Shown in pieces: positions 4,675 through 5,472 of a DNA stretch of 5,472 bases. The stretch is from Pseudomonadota bacterium (lineage in GTDB: Bacteria > Pseudomonadota > Alphaproteobacteria > Rhizobiales > Xanthobacteraceae), in the NCBI GenBank assembly GCA_023387695.1, contig JAEWHT010000001.1, forward strand, positions 1-5,472, read 5' to 3'. The position numbers were made by a program, and so were the translations under genes. Under the pieces are notes generated by a model that ran no database searches, had not been told where the DNA came from, and worked only from the letters and a program-made list of their open reading frames with translations. Position 1 is the first letter of the stretch; each line of letters begins with the position of its first letter.

Positions 4675-5472
4675 CGGGTACCTCCGCTCGGCAGCTGGCC
4701 CGTCGTCATCGGCCTCTTGGTCGACAATTCATTGAGCGGCAAATAGGGCACGACGCCCTGGCCCGAGGAGCCTCCGTCGTAGATCAGCTTGTCCGAGCCG
4801 CCGAGCACGCGCTCCATCGTCTCCAGATAAATCCGTTCACGCGTCACGTCAGGCGCCTTCTTGTATTCCTCGTACACTTTCAGGAAGCGCGCACTCTGGC
4901 CCTTGGCCTCGGCGACCGCCTGCTCCTTGTAGCCCTCGGCATCTTGCTGGATCTTGGCAGCACGACCGCGGGCTTCCGGCACGACCTTGTTGGCATAGGT
5001 CTGCGCTTCGTTTGACAGCTGCTCGAGATTGGCGCGAGCCGCCTGCACGTCGCGGAACGCATCGATCACCTGCGCCGGCGGATCGACCTTCTGCATCTGT
5101 ACCTGAGTGATCTGGATGCCGGCACCATAGCCGTCGAGCGTCTTCTGCATCAGATCCTGCACGGTGGTCTCGGTCTGCGTCCGCGCGCCGGTCAGGATCG
5201 GCTGGATGTCCGAGCGGCCGATCACCTCGCGCATCGCGCTTTCGGCGACTGCCTTTACGGTGCCTTCGGGGTTCTGGATGTTGAACAGGAAGTTGCCGAC
5301 ACCGTTGGGCTTGATGCGCCACAGCACGGTGAAATCGACGTCGACGATGTTCTCGTCGCCCGTCAGCATCAGGCTTTCTTCCGGCACGTCACGGATCGAG
5401 CGGCCGCGGCGGGCCGGATCGTCGATCAGCGTCATGCCGATGGAAATGGTGGACACGCGCAGCGCCTTCGGC
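4671..5472 (-). CDS. hflK: FtsH protease modulator HflK, partial (N-terminus beyond right edge)
   Basis: HflK is the partner of HflC in the SPFH complex around FtsH. The window holds the C-terminal 266 residues, and the frame continues without a stop past the right edge, so the GTG at 5456 is an internal valine codon and not a start. The missing part should carry a glycine-rich N-terminus and the single membrane helix. Counting from the first whole codon, landmarks are LMLTGDEN (34-41) in the SPFH core, VDPPAQVIDAF (129-139), an alanine- and glutamate-rich coiled coil (about 140-200), and APDVTRERIYLETMERVLG (206-224), which is characteristic of HflK. A glycine-rich linker and VVPYLPLNEL (240-249) lead to the polar tail. 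It is the most upstream gene seen of the operon; its promoter lies outside the window. Confidence 0.96.
   Translation of the reverse strand, partial: PKALRVSTISIGMTLIDDPARRGRSIRDVPEESLMLTGDENIVDVDFTVLWRIKPNGVGNFLFNIQNPEGTVKAVAESAMREVIGRSDIQPILTGARTQTETTVQDLMQKTLDGYGAGIQITQVQMQKVDPPAQVIDAFRDVQAARANLEQLSNEAQTYANKVVPEARGRAAKIQQDAEGYKEQAVAEAKGQSARFLKVYEEYKKAPDVTRERIYLETMERVLGGSDKLIYDGGSSGQGVVPYLPLNELSTKRPMTTGQLPSGGTR
4680..4685 (-). promoter_or_regulatory. hflC ribosome binding site within the end of hflK
   Basis: GGAGGT on the minus strand lies five bases before the hflC ATG at 4674 and inside the last codons of hflK. It is the strongest Shine-Dalgarno in the window. With the 4-base ATGA overlap (4671-4674) it suggests coupled, near equimolar synthesis of HflK and HflC. 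Confidence 0.75.

Noticed and set aside
5454..5456. GTG at 5456 as the hflK start
   Set aside because: The frame stays open to the window edge with residues PKALR before it, and a start here would remove the membrane anchor and part of the SPFH domain.

Overview
The window looks like core chromosome of a GC-rich alphaproteobacterium. Bradyrhizobium, Rhodopseudomonas or a close relative is the best guess, from protein resemblance recalled from memory, the GC-rich codon use, and a palindromic intergenic repeat of a kind common in that family. No mobile element, CRISPR array, tRNA or rRNA gene was seen, and no stretch over 300 bases lacks a gene.

Layout. Positions 1-787 (minus strand) hold the N-terminal 262 codons of miaA, the tRNA A37 dimethylallyltransferase; its C-terminus lies off the left edge. 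Eleven bases away and divergent, serB (799-1704, plus) encodes phosphoserine phosphatase, the last step of serine synthesis. A 122-bp convergent gap after serB is mostly filled by a 91-bp nested palindromic repeat (1716-1806). The rest of the window is one minus-strand cluster, transcribed right to left: hflK (4671-5472, N-terminus off the right edge), hflC (3778-4674), a 68-residue DUF2065 membrane protein (3500-3706) and degP (1827-3332).

How the genes work together. HflK and HflC form the SPFH-family membrane complex that surrounds and modulates the FtsH protease. DegP is a periplasmic serine protease and chaperone with two PDZ domains. The cluster therefore looks like an envelope protein quality-control operon. 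The small DUF2065 protein sits between these partners, as its homologue YjeT follows hflC in E. coli. hflK and hflC overlap by ATGA and are probably translationally coupled. The 71-bp and 167-bp gaps further down each contain a GC-rich stem-loop without a T-tract, so expression may be adjusted along the operon.

I found no clearly novel system. The best leads are the repeat, which shows a compensatory base-pair exchange between its two hairpins; the very tight miaA/serB divergence, where serB has no visible Shine-Dalgarno and its likely promoter lies inside miaA; the intercistronic stem-loops; and the uncharacterised DUF2065 protein.
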